Shown: positions 42,981-50,900 of the stretch, piece after piece | How the letters are laid out: the number at the start of each line of letters is the position of its first letter | Numbering within the stretch: position 1 is the first letter of the stretch | Assembly (NCBI RefSeq): GCF_036195325.1 | Contig: NZ_CP108101.1 | Span: 7,192,001-7,256,000 of the forward strand | From: Streptomyces sp. NBC_00234 | GTDB taxonomy: Bacteria; Actinomycetota; Actinomycetes; Streptomycetales; Streptomycetaceae | Direction: 5' to 3' | Length of the DNA stretch: 64,000 bases | The notes under the pieces: model-generated | What the model was told of the DNA's origin: nothing | The model's database searches: none | What the model saw: the letters and a program-made list of their open reading frames with translations, nothing else | Made by a program: the position numbers and the translations under genes

Positions 42981-43970
42981 TCATTCCTTGACGCTGCCCG
43001 CCGCCAGGCCGGACTGCCAATAGCGCTGGAGCAGCAGGAAGACGGCCACGATCGGGACGATCGTCAGGAGGGAGCCGGTGACGATGAGGTCGAAAACGGC
43101 CTCGCCGCCGGCGGTCTGGGCCTGCGCGTTCCACGCGTTGAGGCCGAGAGTCAGGGGGTACCAGTCCGGGTCCTTGATCATGATCAGCGGCAGGAAGTAG
43201 TTGTTCCAGGTCGCGACCATGGAGAACAGCAGCACGGTGACGGTCCCGGGCATCAGCAGCGGCAGTGCGATCCGGAAGAAGGTGCGCAGCTCGCCGGAGC
43301 CGTCGACGCGCGCGGCCTCCAGCAACTCGGTGGGCACCGCCTCGGCGGCGAAGACCCACATCAGGTAGAGCCCGAACGGGGAGACGAGGGAGGGAATGAT
43401 CACGGCCCACGGGGTGTTGGTCAGGCCCATGTTGCTGAACATCAGGAAGGTGGGGACGGCCAGGGCGGTTCCCGGGACGGCCACCGCCCCGATGACGACG
43501 GCGAAGACGGCGCGGCGGCCGGGGAACTGGTACTTCGCCAGCGCGTAGCCGCCCAGGACGGCGAGCACGGTGGCGCCGCCCGCTCCCGCCGCGACGTACA
43601 GCAGCGTGTTGAGGAACCAGCGGACGAAGACGCCGTCGTCGTAGGCGAGGGTGCGGGAGATGTTGTCCCAGAGGTTGAAGTCGTCCGCGAACCACAGGCC
43701 GAAGGAGTCGAAGAGACCGTTCTGGTCCTTGGTGGCGTTGACGACCAGCCAGAGCAGCGGGACCAGGGTGTAGACGAGCACGAGGCCGGTGACGAGGGTG
43801 AGCGGGATGCTCGGGCGTGGGTTGAGCGGAGTGTGGGGAAGTCTTCTGCGCTTCCTCGTGAAGGCGTCCGAGGTCCGGGAGTCACTCGCCGTCGTGGGCG
43901 CGGCCGGGGAGCCGGGTTCGGGGGAGGGGGCGGAGGACCCGGGTGCGACGGTGGTGAAGGAGGAGGTCAT
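42981..43970 (-). CDS. Sugar ABC transporter permease, MalG-type (galactan locus)
   Basis: A 329-residue permease with a long Pro/Ser/Thr-rich cytoplasmic N-terminus (about 55 residues), six predicted membrane segments and the ATPase-contact loop ELLEAARVDGSGELRTF near residue 220. It starts 3 bp after the MalF-type gene ends. With that gene it forms the channel of the putative galacto-oligosaccharide importer. Confidence 0.9.
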   Translation of the reverse strand: MTSSFTTVAPGSSAPSPEPGSPAAPTTASDSRTSDAFTRKRRRLPHTPLNPRPSIPLTLVTGLVLVYTLVPLLWLVVNATKDQNGLFDSFGLWFADDFNLWDNISRTLAYDDGVFVRWFLNTLLYVAAGAGGATVLAVLGGYALAKYQFPGRRAVFAVVIGAVAVPGTALAVPTFLMFSNMGLTNTPWAVIIPSLVSPFGLYLMWVFAAEAVPTELLEAARVDGSGELRTFFRIALPLLMPGTVTVLLFSMVATWNNYFLPLIMIKDPDWYPLTLGLNAWNAQAQTAGGEAVFDLIVTGSLLTIVPIVAVFLLLQRYWQSGLAAGSVKE

Positions 43971-43973
43971 GGC

Positions 43974-44900
43974 TCAGCCCTTCCGCATGCCGCGCAGCTG
44001 CACCGTGTACGCGACGATCGCGGTGATCACGCCCATCACGATGGCCACGGTGGCGGCGTAGTTGTGCTGCTGGCCGGAGAAGGACAGCGAGTACGTGTAC
44101 AGGTTGGGGGTGAAGTCATTGGTGATCGCGTTGGGTGCGAGCTTCTGCAGGATGCTGGGCTCGTTGAAGAGCTGGAAGCTGCCGATGATCGAGAAGATCG
44201 TGGCGATGACGAGCGCGCTGCGGATCGCGGGGAGCTTGACCGACGCGATGACGCGCCATTCGCCGGCGCCGTCGATCGCGGCGGCCTCGTAGAGCGAGCG
44301 GGGCACGACCTTGAGCGCCGAGTAGAAGATCAGCATGTTGTAGCCGACGAACTCCCAGGTCACGATGTTGCCGATCGAGGCCAGCACCAGCGATGGGGAG
44401 AGCGGGTTGGGCAGGGACACGCCGAACGCGTCGTTGATATTGCCGACCAGGCCGAACTGGGTCCCGTAGATGAACCCCCACATCAGGCTCGCGACGACGG
44501 CCGGTACTGCGTAGGGAAGAAAGAGGGACACGCGGAAGAAGGACTTCCCGTAGAGCCTCCCGCTGTCGATGGCCAGGGCCACCAGCAGCGCGATGCCCAG
44601 CATGATCGGCACCTGCACAGCCAGGAACAGCCCGACGCGCGCCAGACCCTCCCAGAACTGCGGATCGGTCAGGGCCTGCCGGTAGTTGTCCACGCCCACG
44701 AAGGACCTGCCGCCGATCAGCCGGTCCTTGAAGAGGCTCAGGTAGCCGGCGTATCCGATCGGTGCCAGGAAGACGAGTCCGAAGACCGCGACGAACGGGC
44801 CGGCGAATCCCCACCCGACGAGGCCGTGCCTCCCGAGGGGGCGGTGCCGTCGTGGCCTGGGTGGTGGGACTGCCTGTGCGGACGTCGACAGCAGCGTCAT
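43974..44900 (-). CDS. Sugar ABC transporter permease, MalF-type (galactan locus)
   Basis: A 308-residue permease, first gene of the importer unit. Membrane segments start near residue 33 (FAGPFVAVFGLVFLAPIGYA), and the ATPase-contact loop YEAAAIDGAGEWRVIASV is near residue 195. ATG at 44900 lies 98 bp downstream of a LacI-type operator (44998-45011). It is followed at 3 bp by the MalG-type gene. Confidence 0.9.
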   Translation of the reverse strand: MTLLSTSAQAVPPPRPRRHRPLGRHGLVGWGFAGPFVAVFGLVFLAPIGYAGYLSLFKDRLIGGRSFVGVDNYRQALTDPQFWEGLARVGLFLAVQVPIMLGIALLVALAIDSGRLYGKSFFRVSLFLPYAVPAVVASLMWGFIYGTQFGLVGNINDAFGVSLPNPLSPSLVLASIGNIVTWEFVGYNMLIFYSALKVVPRSLYEAAAIDGAGEWRVIASVKLPAIRSALVIATIFSIIGSFQLFNEPSILQKLAPNAITNDFTPNLYTYSLSFSGQQHNYAATVAIVMGVITAIVAYTVQLRGMRKG

Positions 44901-44997
44901 GGTGGTTCCTTGCGTCGTTGACCGACCGGTCGGGAACGGAGTGAGGGAGGCAGAGGGCCTCGGGCAGGAGTGCCGAAGAAGCTGATCCGATGGGTCA

Positions 44998-45011
44998 TGT
45001 TTACGTAATCA
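44998..45011. promoter_or_regulatory. LacI-type operator 1 (importer operon)
   Basis: TGTTTACGTAATCA matches 12 of 14 positions of the local consensus TGTTTACGYWAACA. It sits 98 bp upstream of the MalF-type permease start, in the 373-bp gap 44901-45273 between the importer operon and the LacI gene. Confidence 0.7.
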
Positions 45012-45162
45012 TCGGTGGCTTGATGGTGCCACCGCCGTCAGATGGGCGTCAAGCACGGCGCGGTAGCGAACACATGGGATTGAGGTGACGGCTCAGCGCG
45101 CGGTGCCCGGTCCGGGTGGGGGAACCCGTCCGTCCGTACGGCGCGGACGCGGATTCTCGACG

Positions 45163-45179
45163 GTGCTCGCACGGAGCAC
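45163..45179 (-). terminator. Weak hairpin after the LacI gene
   Basis: GTGCTC-GCACG-GAGCAC, a 6-bp stem about 95 bp beyond the LacI stop and upstream of the importer promoter. The rest of the gap 45012-45273 is GC-rich with no other recognisable feature. Confidence 0.35.
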
Positions 45180-45273
45180 GGACCGTACAGCCCTGGCCGA
45201 CCCGCCGGTTCTCGCCCCGCGGCCGGGCGGTCGCACCGCAGGCGTGTGCCGTCACGTGGCGGCCGAGGGTCCG

Positions 45274-46317
45274 TCAGGCGGGCGGGGGTGCCGTGCTCGC
45301 CCGCACGACGAGCGTGGGTTCCACAGCCAGCCGGTGCGGGCCCTTGTCGCGGCGTTCGATCTGCTCCAGCAGCAAGGTCACGCAGTGCTTGCCCACCACG
45401 TCGAAGTCCTGGTGCACCGTGGTCAGCGGCGGCTCGAAGAACTTGGCCTCGGGGACATCGTCGAAGCCGGCCACACTGACCTCGTCCGGTACGGCCCGCC
45501 CCGCCTCGTGCATGGCGCGCAACACCCCCAGTGCCATCTGGTCGTTCGCCGCGAACACGGCCGTGACGTCGGGCATCTCCGCGAGCGTCCGGCCGGCCAG
45601 GTATCCGGACTCTGCGGTCCAGTCCCCGTACAGGGTCGGGCGTACGGGAGCTCCGGCCGTGACGAGCGTGCGCTCCCATGCCTCGGCGCGCCGCCGTGCG
45701 GCGAAGGAGTCGCGTGGGCCGCTGACGTGATGGACGGTGCGGTGACCGAGCTCCAACAGATGGCCGACCACGCTCTGCGTGCCACGCGCCTGGTCGAAGT
45801 CGACGTTGGGGTAGCGGTGTCCGGTGTCGCCGTCGGCGACGACCACCGGCATCGTGGGTGGCAGATGCAGCGACGGGGTGTCGAGCATCTGGGACTCGAT
45901 CAGCACGATGCCGTCGACCGACTGCAGCATCAGGTGCCGGAATGCCTGCCGTACGGCGGCCTCGGTCTGGGCGCGGATGCCCATGAAGTTCACCGAGAAG
46001 CCGGCCTCGCGCGCCGCGTCCGCGATGGCCGCGAGTGTGCGCGCGTTGCCGTGGGCGCCGACGTCGAAGCTGACCACTCCGAGGGCACCGAACTTCCCGG
46101 TGACCAGCGCGCGGGCCGCCGCGTTGGGGCGGTAGCCGAGGGCCTGCATCGCGTCGAGAACCTTGGCACGGGTGGTCTCGTCCACGTTGTCGTGGTTGTT
46201 GGCCACGCGCGAGACGGTCTGGGACGACACGCCCGCCTTCGCCGCGACCTCGGCCATGGACGGCCACTTCCGGGGCGGGCGGGAGCGCGGTGCTCGCGTT
46301 GCCTTCTCCGCCACCAC
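45274..46317 (-). CDS. LacI-family transcriptional regulator of the galactan locus
   Basis: A 347-residue LacI/GalR repressor. HTH plus hinge about 20-75 (MAEVAAKAGVSSQTVSRVAN; GYRPNAAARALVTG), then the periplasmic-binding-like effector domain with VFAANDQMALGVLRAM and VSVAGFDDVPEAKFFEPPLTT. I use GTG at 46317, preceded by GGGGAAAGG, instead of the in-frame ATG at 46392, because 46378-46391 is an operator-like site and the intervening residues are not conserved-looking. Operators of one type lie before this gene, the importer, the GH43 gene, the GH35 gene and a decayed gene, so it is the probable local repressor, released by a galacto-oligosaccharide or galactose. Confidence 0.9.
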   Translation of the reverse strand: MVAEKATRAPRSRPPRKWPSMAEVAAKAGVSSQTVSRVANNHDNVDETTRAKVLDAMQALGYRPNAAARALVTGKFGALGVVSFDVGAHGNARTLAAIADAAREAGFSVNFMGIRAQTEAAVRQAFRHLMLQSVDGIVLIESQMLDTPSLHLPPTMPVVVADGDTGHRYPNVDFDQARGTQSVVGHLLELGHRTVHHVSGPRDSFAARRRAEAWERTLVTAGAPVRPTLYGDWTAESGYLAGRTLAEMPDVTAVFAANDQMALGVLRAMHEAGRAVPDEVSVAGFDDVPEAKFFEPPLTTVHQDFDVVGKHCVTLLLEQIERRDKGPHRLAVEPTLVVRASTAPPPA

Positions 46318-46377
46318 TGGCCGCCTTTCCCCGAGAGTTCTGCGCGGGTCTGCGCCCACTGTGCACGCGCTCCTCAA

Positions 46378-46391
46378 TGTTGACGCAAACA
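46378..46391. promoter_or_regulatory. LacI-type operator 2 (autoregulation)
   Basis: TGTTGACGCAAACA, one change from the consensus, 61 bp upstream of the LacI start codon. It implies the repressor controls its own gene. Confidence 0.72.
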
Positions 46392-46474
46392 CGTCCCGGG
46401 GTCAAAAACCTCGACTGGCTCCGTCCAACTCCTTGACAGCGCCGCGCGCCCCTCGCAAACTTCCGGCTACATCG

Positions 46475-46488
46475 TGTTTACGCAAACA
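46475..46488. promoter_or_regulatory. LacI-type operator 3 (GH43-GH30 unit)
   Basis: TGTTTACGCAAACA, a full match to the consensus, 164 bp upstream of the GH43 start and 87 bp from operator 2. The two sites could be bridged by a tetrameric repressor or work separately on the divergent promoters. Confidence 0.78.
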
Positions 46489-46651
46489 TTACGCAGGGCC
46501 AGTGATCGTAACGGTCCTGACCGGCCGGCCACCCGTCCCCATCGGCCCGGCACCCCCCTCCCAGGCGCCCACCGCTCCGGGCCAGTGCGGTCCTCGGCCG
46601 CGCCGCCCGTGCGCAGCGCCCGGTCCGACGAACACCACGAGGTAACGCGAC

Positions 46652-48100
46652 ATGCGACTCAAGATCTTCGGGACGGCGGCACTCTTCTCTGCCCTTGCCG
46701 CTCTCCTCCTCTCCCTCCTCGCCGCCGTGGGCACCGCCCACGCGGCCCCCGTGCCCATCGCCAACGGGACGCAGTTCACCGGCCCCGACGGCAACCCCGT
46801 GCACGCCCACGGCGGCGGCGTGATCAAGGTCGGCGAGTACTACTACTGGTTCGGCGAGGACCGGAACGCCGACAACAGCTTCCGCTACGTCTCGGCCTAC
46901 CGTTCGGTCGACCTGCGGACGTGGGAGTTCCGGAACCATGTGCTGACCCAGGCCGGCGACCCGGAGCTGGCGACCGCGAACATCGAGCGGCCCAAGGTCA
47001 TGTACAACGCCGCGACCGGCCAGTTCGTGATGTGGATGCACAAGGAGGGCAGCGCCACCGACTACAGCGAGGCGCGCGCCGCCGTCGCCGTGTCCTCCAC
47101 GGTGGACGGCGACTACACCTGGCGCGGCAGTGTCCGGCCCCTCGGCCACATGTCCCGGGACATCACGACCTTCGTCGACACCGACGGCACCGGCTACATG
47201 ATCTCGGCCGCCAACGAGAACGCCGATCTCCACGTCTACCGACTGACCGCTGACTACACCGCGGTGGAGTCCCAGGTCCAGAAGCTGTGGCCGGGCCAGT
47301 GGCGGGAGGCACCCGCCATGTTCCAGCGCAACGGGGTGTACTTCCTGCTCACCTCCGGTGCCACGGGATGGGCCCCGAACCAGCAGAAGTACGCCACGGC
47401 CACCAGCGTCACCGGCTCCTGGAGCGACCTGAAGGACATCGGCGACGCGACGACCTACCGCAGCCAGACCGCCTTCGTCCTGCCGGTCCAGGGCACCAAG
47501 GGCACCAGCTACCTCTACATGGGCGACCGTTGGGGCAACTCCATGGGCGGCACCGTCAACGACTCCCAGTACGTCTGGCTGCCGCTGACCTTCCCCACCA
47601 GCACCACGATGACGATGGAGTACTCCCCGCAGATCACCGTCGACACCGCCGCGGGCACCGCGACCGGGATGAACGTGCCCTGGGAGACGTTGGCCGCCCG
47701 CAACAGCGGCAAGTGCGCCGACGTGTCCGGGTTCGACACCAACGGCGGCGCGCAGCTGATCCAGTGGGGCTGCGGCGGGGGCGTCAACCAGCACTTCTGG
47801 ATCAAGAAGCTGGACACGGGCTACGTCCAGATCATGGCCCGGCACAGCGGAAAGTGCCTCGACATCGCCGGCGCATCGACCGTGGACGGGGCCCTGGCCG
47901 TGCAGAACGCCTGCGACGGCTCGGCCTCCCAGCAGTGGAAGGTCCGGACGACCGCCGTCACCGGCTACGTCGAGCTCCTCGCCCGGCACAGCGGAAAGTG
48001 CCTCGACGTCGTCAACCAGTCGACGGCCGACGGGACCGCTCTTGAGCAGTGGACCTGCAACGGGGGCGACAACCAGAAGTGGCGGCGCTCCGCGGTCTGA
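46652..48100 (+). CDS. Secreted GH43 exo-beta-1,3-galactanase with CBM13
   Basis: A 482-residue secreted enzyme. Signal peptide about 1-31 (HAA cleavage), five-bladed GH43 domain about 35-345 (HAHGGGVIKVGEYYYWFGED), then a complete three-repeat CBM13 beta-trefoil (about 350-482; each repeat has SGKC(L/A)D). The layout equals the Streptomyces and Phanerochaete exo-beta-1,3-galactanases (GH43_24). Glu112 (NIERPKV), Glu219 (WREAPAMF) and Gln272 (YRSQTAF) occupy positions comparable to the Glu/Glu/Gln active site described for the fungal enzyme, where Gln replaces the usual base. It removes galactose, or 1,6-branched oligosaccharides, from beta-1,3-galactan chains of arabinogalactan proteins. ATG at 46652 follows ACGAGGTAACGCGAC. 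It is probably co-transcribed with the GH30 gene. Confidence 0.85.
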   Translation: MRLKIFGTAALFSALAALLLSLLAAVGTAHAAPVPIANGTQFTGPDGNPVHAHGGGVIKVGEYYYWFGEDRNADNSFRYVSAYRSVDLRTWEFRNHVLTQAGDPELATANIERPKVMYNAATGQFVMWMHKEGSATDYSEARAAVAVSSTVDGDYTWRGSVRPLGHMSRDITTFVDTDGTGYMISAANENADLHVYRLTADYTAVESQVQKLWPGQWREAPAMFQRNGVYFLLTSGATGWAPNQQKYATATSVTGSWSDLKDIGDATTYRSQTAFVLPVQGTKGTSYLYMGDRWGNSMGGTVNDSQYVWLPLTFPTSTTMTMEYSPQITVDTAAGTATGMNVPWETLAARNSGKCADVSGFDTNGGAQLIQWGCGGGVNQHFWIKKLDTGYVQIMARHSGKCLDIAGASTVDGALAVQNACDGSASQQWKVRTTAVTGYVELLARHSGKCLDVVNQSTADGTALEQWTCNGGDNQKWRRSAV

Positions 48101-48118
48101 CCGCCCACCGCCCACCGG

Positions 48119-48185
48119 GACAGCACCGACACCAGCGACAGCACCGGGACAGCGGCGACAGTACCCGGACAGCACCGACAGCACC
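48119..48185. repeat. GACAG-rich short tandem repeats after the GH43 gene
   Basis: GACA(G/C) units begin at 48119, 48128, 48137, 48148, 48157, 48168 and 48177. From 48128 on, the spacing alternates 9 and 11, giving a 20-bp period. The array starts 18 bp after the GH43 stop and lies in the 284-bp gap before the GH30 gene. It is nearly free of T and unlikely to fold strongly; role unknown. Confidence 0.65.
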
Positions 48186-48384
48186 TGGCGTCGGCGGTAC
48201 CGGCCGCCCGGCCTGCCCTCCGCCGTGAGACCGGGGCGCGGTGCGGCCACCGTCCCGGGCCGCCCCCCCCGCCCGCATCATCTGCGCCTCCTGGCCCCCG
48301 GTCAGGAGGCGCAGCGGCGAGGGCGGATTCCGCCGCCCCTCCACCTGCCAGGCCGTCATCTCCTCCCACCCCAAGGAGCAGTTC

Positions 48385-50835
48385 GTGTTCCCCACGCGCA
48401 AGCGACCGGTGTCCCCCCAGGCCCGGTACGGTCCCTCCCGCCCCAGAAGGCTCGTCGTCGCCGCCACCGCCGCGGTCCTCGCGGCGACCGCCTTCACGGC
48501 CGTCGGACCCGCCTCGTCCCCGGCGACGGCCGCAGAGACGCCGGCCGCGGCGCTGACCGTCCGCCTGGACCCCAGCTACCAGCACCCGTCCTTCCAGGGC
48601 TGGGGGACCGCACTGGCGTGGTTCGCCGACGTCACGGGCGGATGGCCCGACGCGCAGCGCAACCGCCTTGCGGACGACCTCTACGGCGCGAACGGCCTCG
48701 GCTTCACCATCGCCCGGTACAACATCGGCGGCGGCGACAGCCCCGAGACCACTCCTTACATGCGCGCAGGCGGCGCCGTCCCCGGCTACTGGAACAGGCC
48801 CGGCCCCGAGGCCCCCGACTGGTGGGACCCGGCCCGGGCCGACCACTGGAACCCCGACGCCGATGTCAACCAGCAGTGGTGGCTCACGGCTGCCAAGGCG
48901 CGCGGAGCGACGACCTTCGAGGCGTTCTCCAACTCCGCGCCGTACTTCATGACCAACAGCGGCCTGGTCTCGGGTGCGGTCGACGGGTGGCATGACAACC
49001 TCCGCTCCGACCAGTACGACCGGTTCGCCGCCTACCTGACGGGCTCGATGCAACGGGCCCAGTCCGCCACGGGCGTCACGTTCGACTCCCTCGCTCCGAT
49101 CAACGAGCCCAACACCGACTACTGGCACGCCGGAGGCCGCCAGGAGGGCTCGCACTGGGATCCGGCCTCCCAGGCCCGCATGATTACCACCTTGCGCTCC
49201 GCCCTGGACGCCAAGGGCATGACGACCCCGATCGCCGCCATGGACGAGACGAATCCCCAGGTGTTCCGGGCCAATTGGGAGTCGTACGCCCCCGCAGTCC
49301 GCGACGCGGTCGGTCGGCTCAACACGCACACGTACGGGACGAACGGCCGCACCGCGGTGCGGGACATCGCCAAGGGTGAGGCCACGCCGTTGTGGATGTC
49401 CGAGGTCGACCTCGGCGGCAGCGTCCCGCAGAGCTTCACCGACATGAGCCCCGCCCTCGACCTCGCCGGGCGCATCAACGACGACCTGCGTGAGCTGGAG
49501 CCGCGCGCGTGGGTCCTGTGGCAGGCGGTCGAGGACTACGAGAACATGACCCCGGGGCGCGAGAACTCCAACTGGGGCCTGATCCAGGCGGACTTCACCC
49601 CCGGCGACGCGGCGACCGAGCCCCTGCGCAAGAACAAGAAGTACTGGGCGATGGCGAACTACAGCCGCTTCGTCCGCCCGGGCGCGCGGATCACGAACAC
49701 CGACGACCCGCAGACCCTGGCGGCCGTGCGGCCGGGCGGCAACGGTGTGGTCGTCGTCCACACCAACCCGACAGGCGCCGAGCGGGAGGTGACCCTTAAC
49801 CTCGACGGCTTCCAGACGGTCGCGGACGGACCCGTCGAGCGCTGGACGACCGACGCCACCAAGAACCTCCACCGCGAGAGCGACGCGGCCGTGACCGGAA
49901 GGACGTTCAAAGCCACCGTAGGCGCCGGCTCCGTCACCACGTTCGTCCTGCCCTCGGTCTCGGGTGTGAACACGGCGGCGACCACCGCACCCACCGGCAC
50001 GCCGCGCCGGCTGCTCAACGACAACAGCGGCAAGGCGCTCGCCGTCGCCACCGTCAACGGCACGAGCACCCCGGTCCAGCGCACCCCCGACCCGGCCGAC
50101 ACCGCGCAGCAGTGGACCTTCACCAAGCTGTCCTCCACCGATTGGGGCAACACCGCCGCCTACCGCGTCACCAACGTCAGGACCGGCAAGGCGCTCTCCG
50201 TCACGGGCGACGTGCTGACGTTCGGCAGTCCCGGATCGTCCACCGCGCAGCAGTGGATACGCTCGACCGCGGGCGACGGCCACAGCACCCTGATCAACGG
50301 CGCCACCGGCAAGCTCCTGGACGTCACCGACGCCTCGACCGCCGACGGAGCGCCCGTCGCCGTCTATCGGCCGACGAATGGCAGCAACCAGTCCTGGACC
50401 TTCGCCGCCACGGTGCCGGACGCCTGGAAGACGCTCTCCTTCCGGCACAGCTCCCTGTGTCTCGACGTCAGCGGCAACGCGGCGGACGACGGTGCGGCCG
50501 TCGTCCAGTACGGCTGCACCGTGAGCACGAACCAGCAGTGGTCGCTGCGCTCCACCGGCGGCGGGTACGTGAACCTCGTCGCCCGGCACAGCGGCAAGTG
50601 CCTCGACGTGAGCGGTCTGTCCACGGCCGACGGCGCCGAGGTCTTCCAGTACGCCTGCAACGGGGGCCGCAACCAGGAGTGGGCGGCGCGGAGCACCGGT
50701 GACGGGCACATCACGCTGACCGCCCGGCACAGCGCCAAGTGTCTGGACGTGAGCGGCGGATCCACCGCCGTCGGCGCGCCCGCCGTCCAGCGGACCTGTG
50801 ACGGCGCGGCGAGCCAGCAGGTCCGCCAGGGCTGA
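48385..50835 (+). CDS. Secreted GH30 endo-beta-1,6-galactanase with two CBM13 modules
   Basis: An 816-residue secreted enzyme. Signal peptide about 1-51, GH30 (beta/alpha)8 plus side beta-domain about 55-530, then six ricin-type repeats (about 545-815), i.e. two tandem beta-trefoils. Acid/base Glu241 is in PINEPN and nucleophile Glu340 in WMSEVDL. The sequence type (FQGWGTALAWFADVTGGW) is that of the GH30_5 endo-beta-1,6-galactanase group known from S. avermitilis. It would cleave the beta-1,6-galactan side chains of arabinogalactan. GTG at 48385 follows AAGGAG at good spacing. The last trefoil repeat has lost its QxW Trp (QQV) just before the C-terminus. Confidence 0.85.
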   Translation: MFPTRKRPVSPQARYGPSRPRRLVVAATAAVLAATAFTAVGPASSPATAAETPAAALTVRLDPSYQHPSFQGWGTALAWFADVTGGWPDAQRNRLADDLYGANGLGFTIARYNIGGGDSPETTPYMRAGGAVPGYWNRPGPEAPDWWDPARADHWNPDADVNQQWWLTAAKARGATTFEAFSNSAPYFMTNSGLVSGAVDGWHDNLRSDQYDRFAAYLTGSMQRAQSATGVTFDSLAPINEPNTDYWHAGGRQEGSHWDPASQARMITTLRSALDAKGMTTPIAAMDETNPQVFRANWESYAPAVRDAVGRLNTHTYGTNGRTAVRDIAKGEATPLWMSEVDLGGSVPQSFTDMSPALDLAGRINDDLRELEPRAWVLWQAVEDYENMTPGRENSNWGLIQADFTPGDAATEPLRKNKKYWAMANYSRFVRPGARITNTDDPQTLAAVRPGGNGVVVVHTNPTGAEREVTLNLDGFQTVADGPVERWTTDATKNLHRESDAAVTGRTFKATVGAGSVTTFVLPSVSGVNTAATTAPTGTPRRLLNDNSGKALAVATVNGTSTPVQRTPDPADTAQQWTFTKLSSTDWGNTAAYRVTNVRTGKALSVTGDVLTFGSPGSSTAQQWIRSTAGDGHSTLINGATGKLLDVTDASTADGAPVAVYRPTNGSNQSWTFAATVPDAWKTLSFRHSSLCLDVSGNAADDGAAVVQYGCTVSTNQQWSLRSTGGGYVNLVARHSGKCLDVSGLSTADGAEVFQYACNGGRNQEWAARSTGDGHITLTARHSAKCLDVSGGSTAVGAPAVQRTCDGAASQQVRQG

Positions 50836-50844
50836 TCGCGAAGG

Positions 50845-50878
50845 AGCCGGGCTCCGACCCTGGGGTCGGAGCCCGGCT
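50845..50878. terminator. Terminator between convergent GH30 and GH35 genes
   Basis: A perfect 15-bp stem (AGCCGGGCTCCGACC) with loop CTGG, starting 10 bp after the GH30 stop and ending 22 bp before the GH35 stop. It can serve both strands. Confidence 0.85.
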
Positions 50879-50900
50879 TCCGTGGGCCGCCGAAGGCTGC

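Noticed and set aside
46318..46392. Upstream ATG (46392) as LacI start
   Set aside because: It would place a likely operator inside the coding region and adds 25 unlikely residues; GTG at 46317 has a ribosome-binding site.
48119..48185. Short repeats considered as a CRISPR array
   Set aside because: Repeat units are about 9-11 bp with no unique spacers of constant length and no cas genes nearby.
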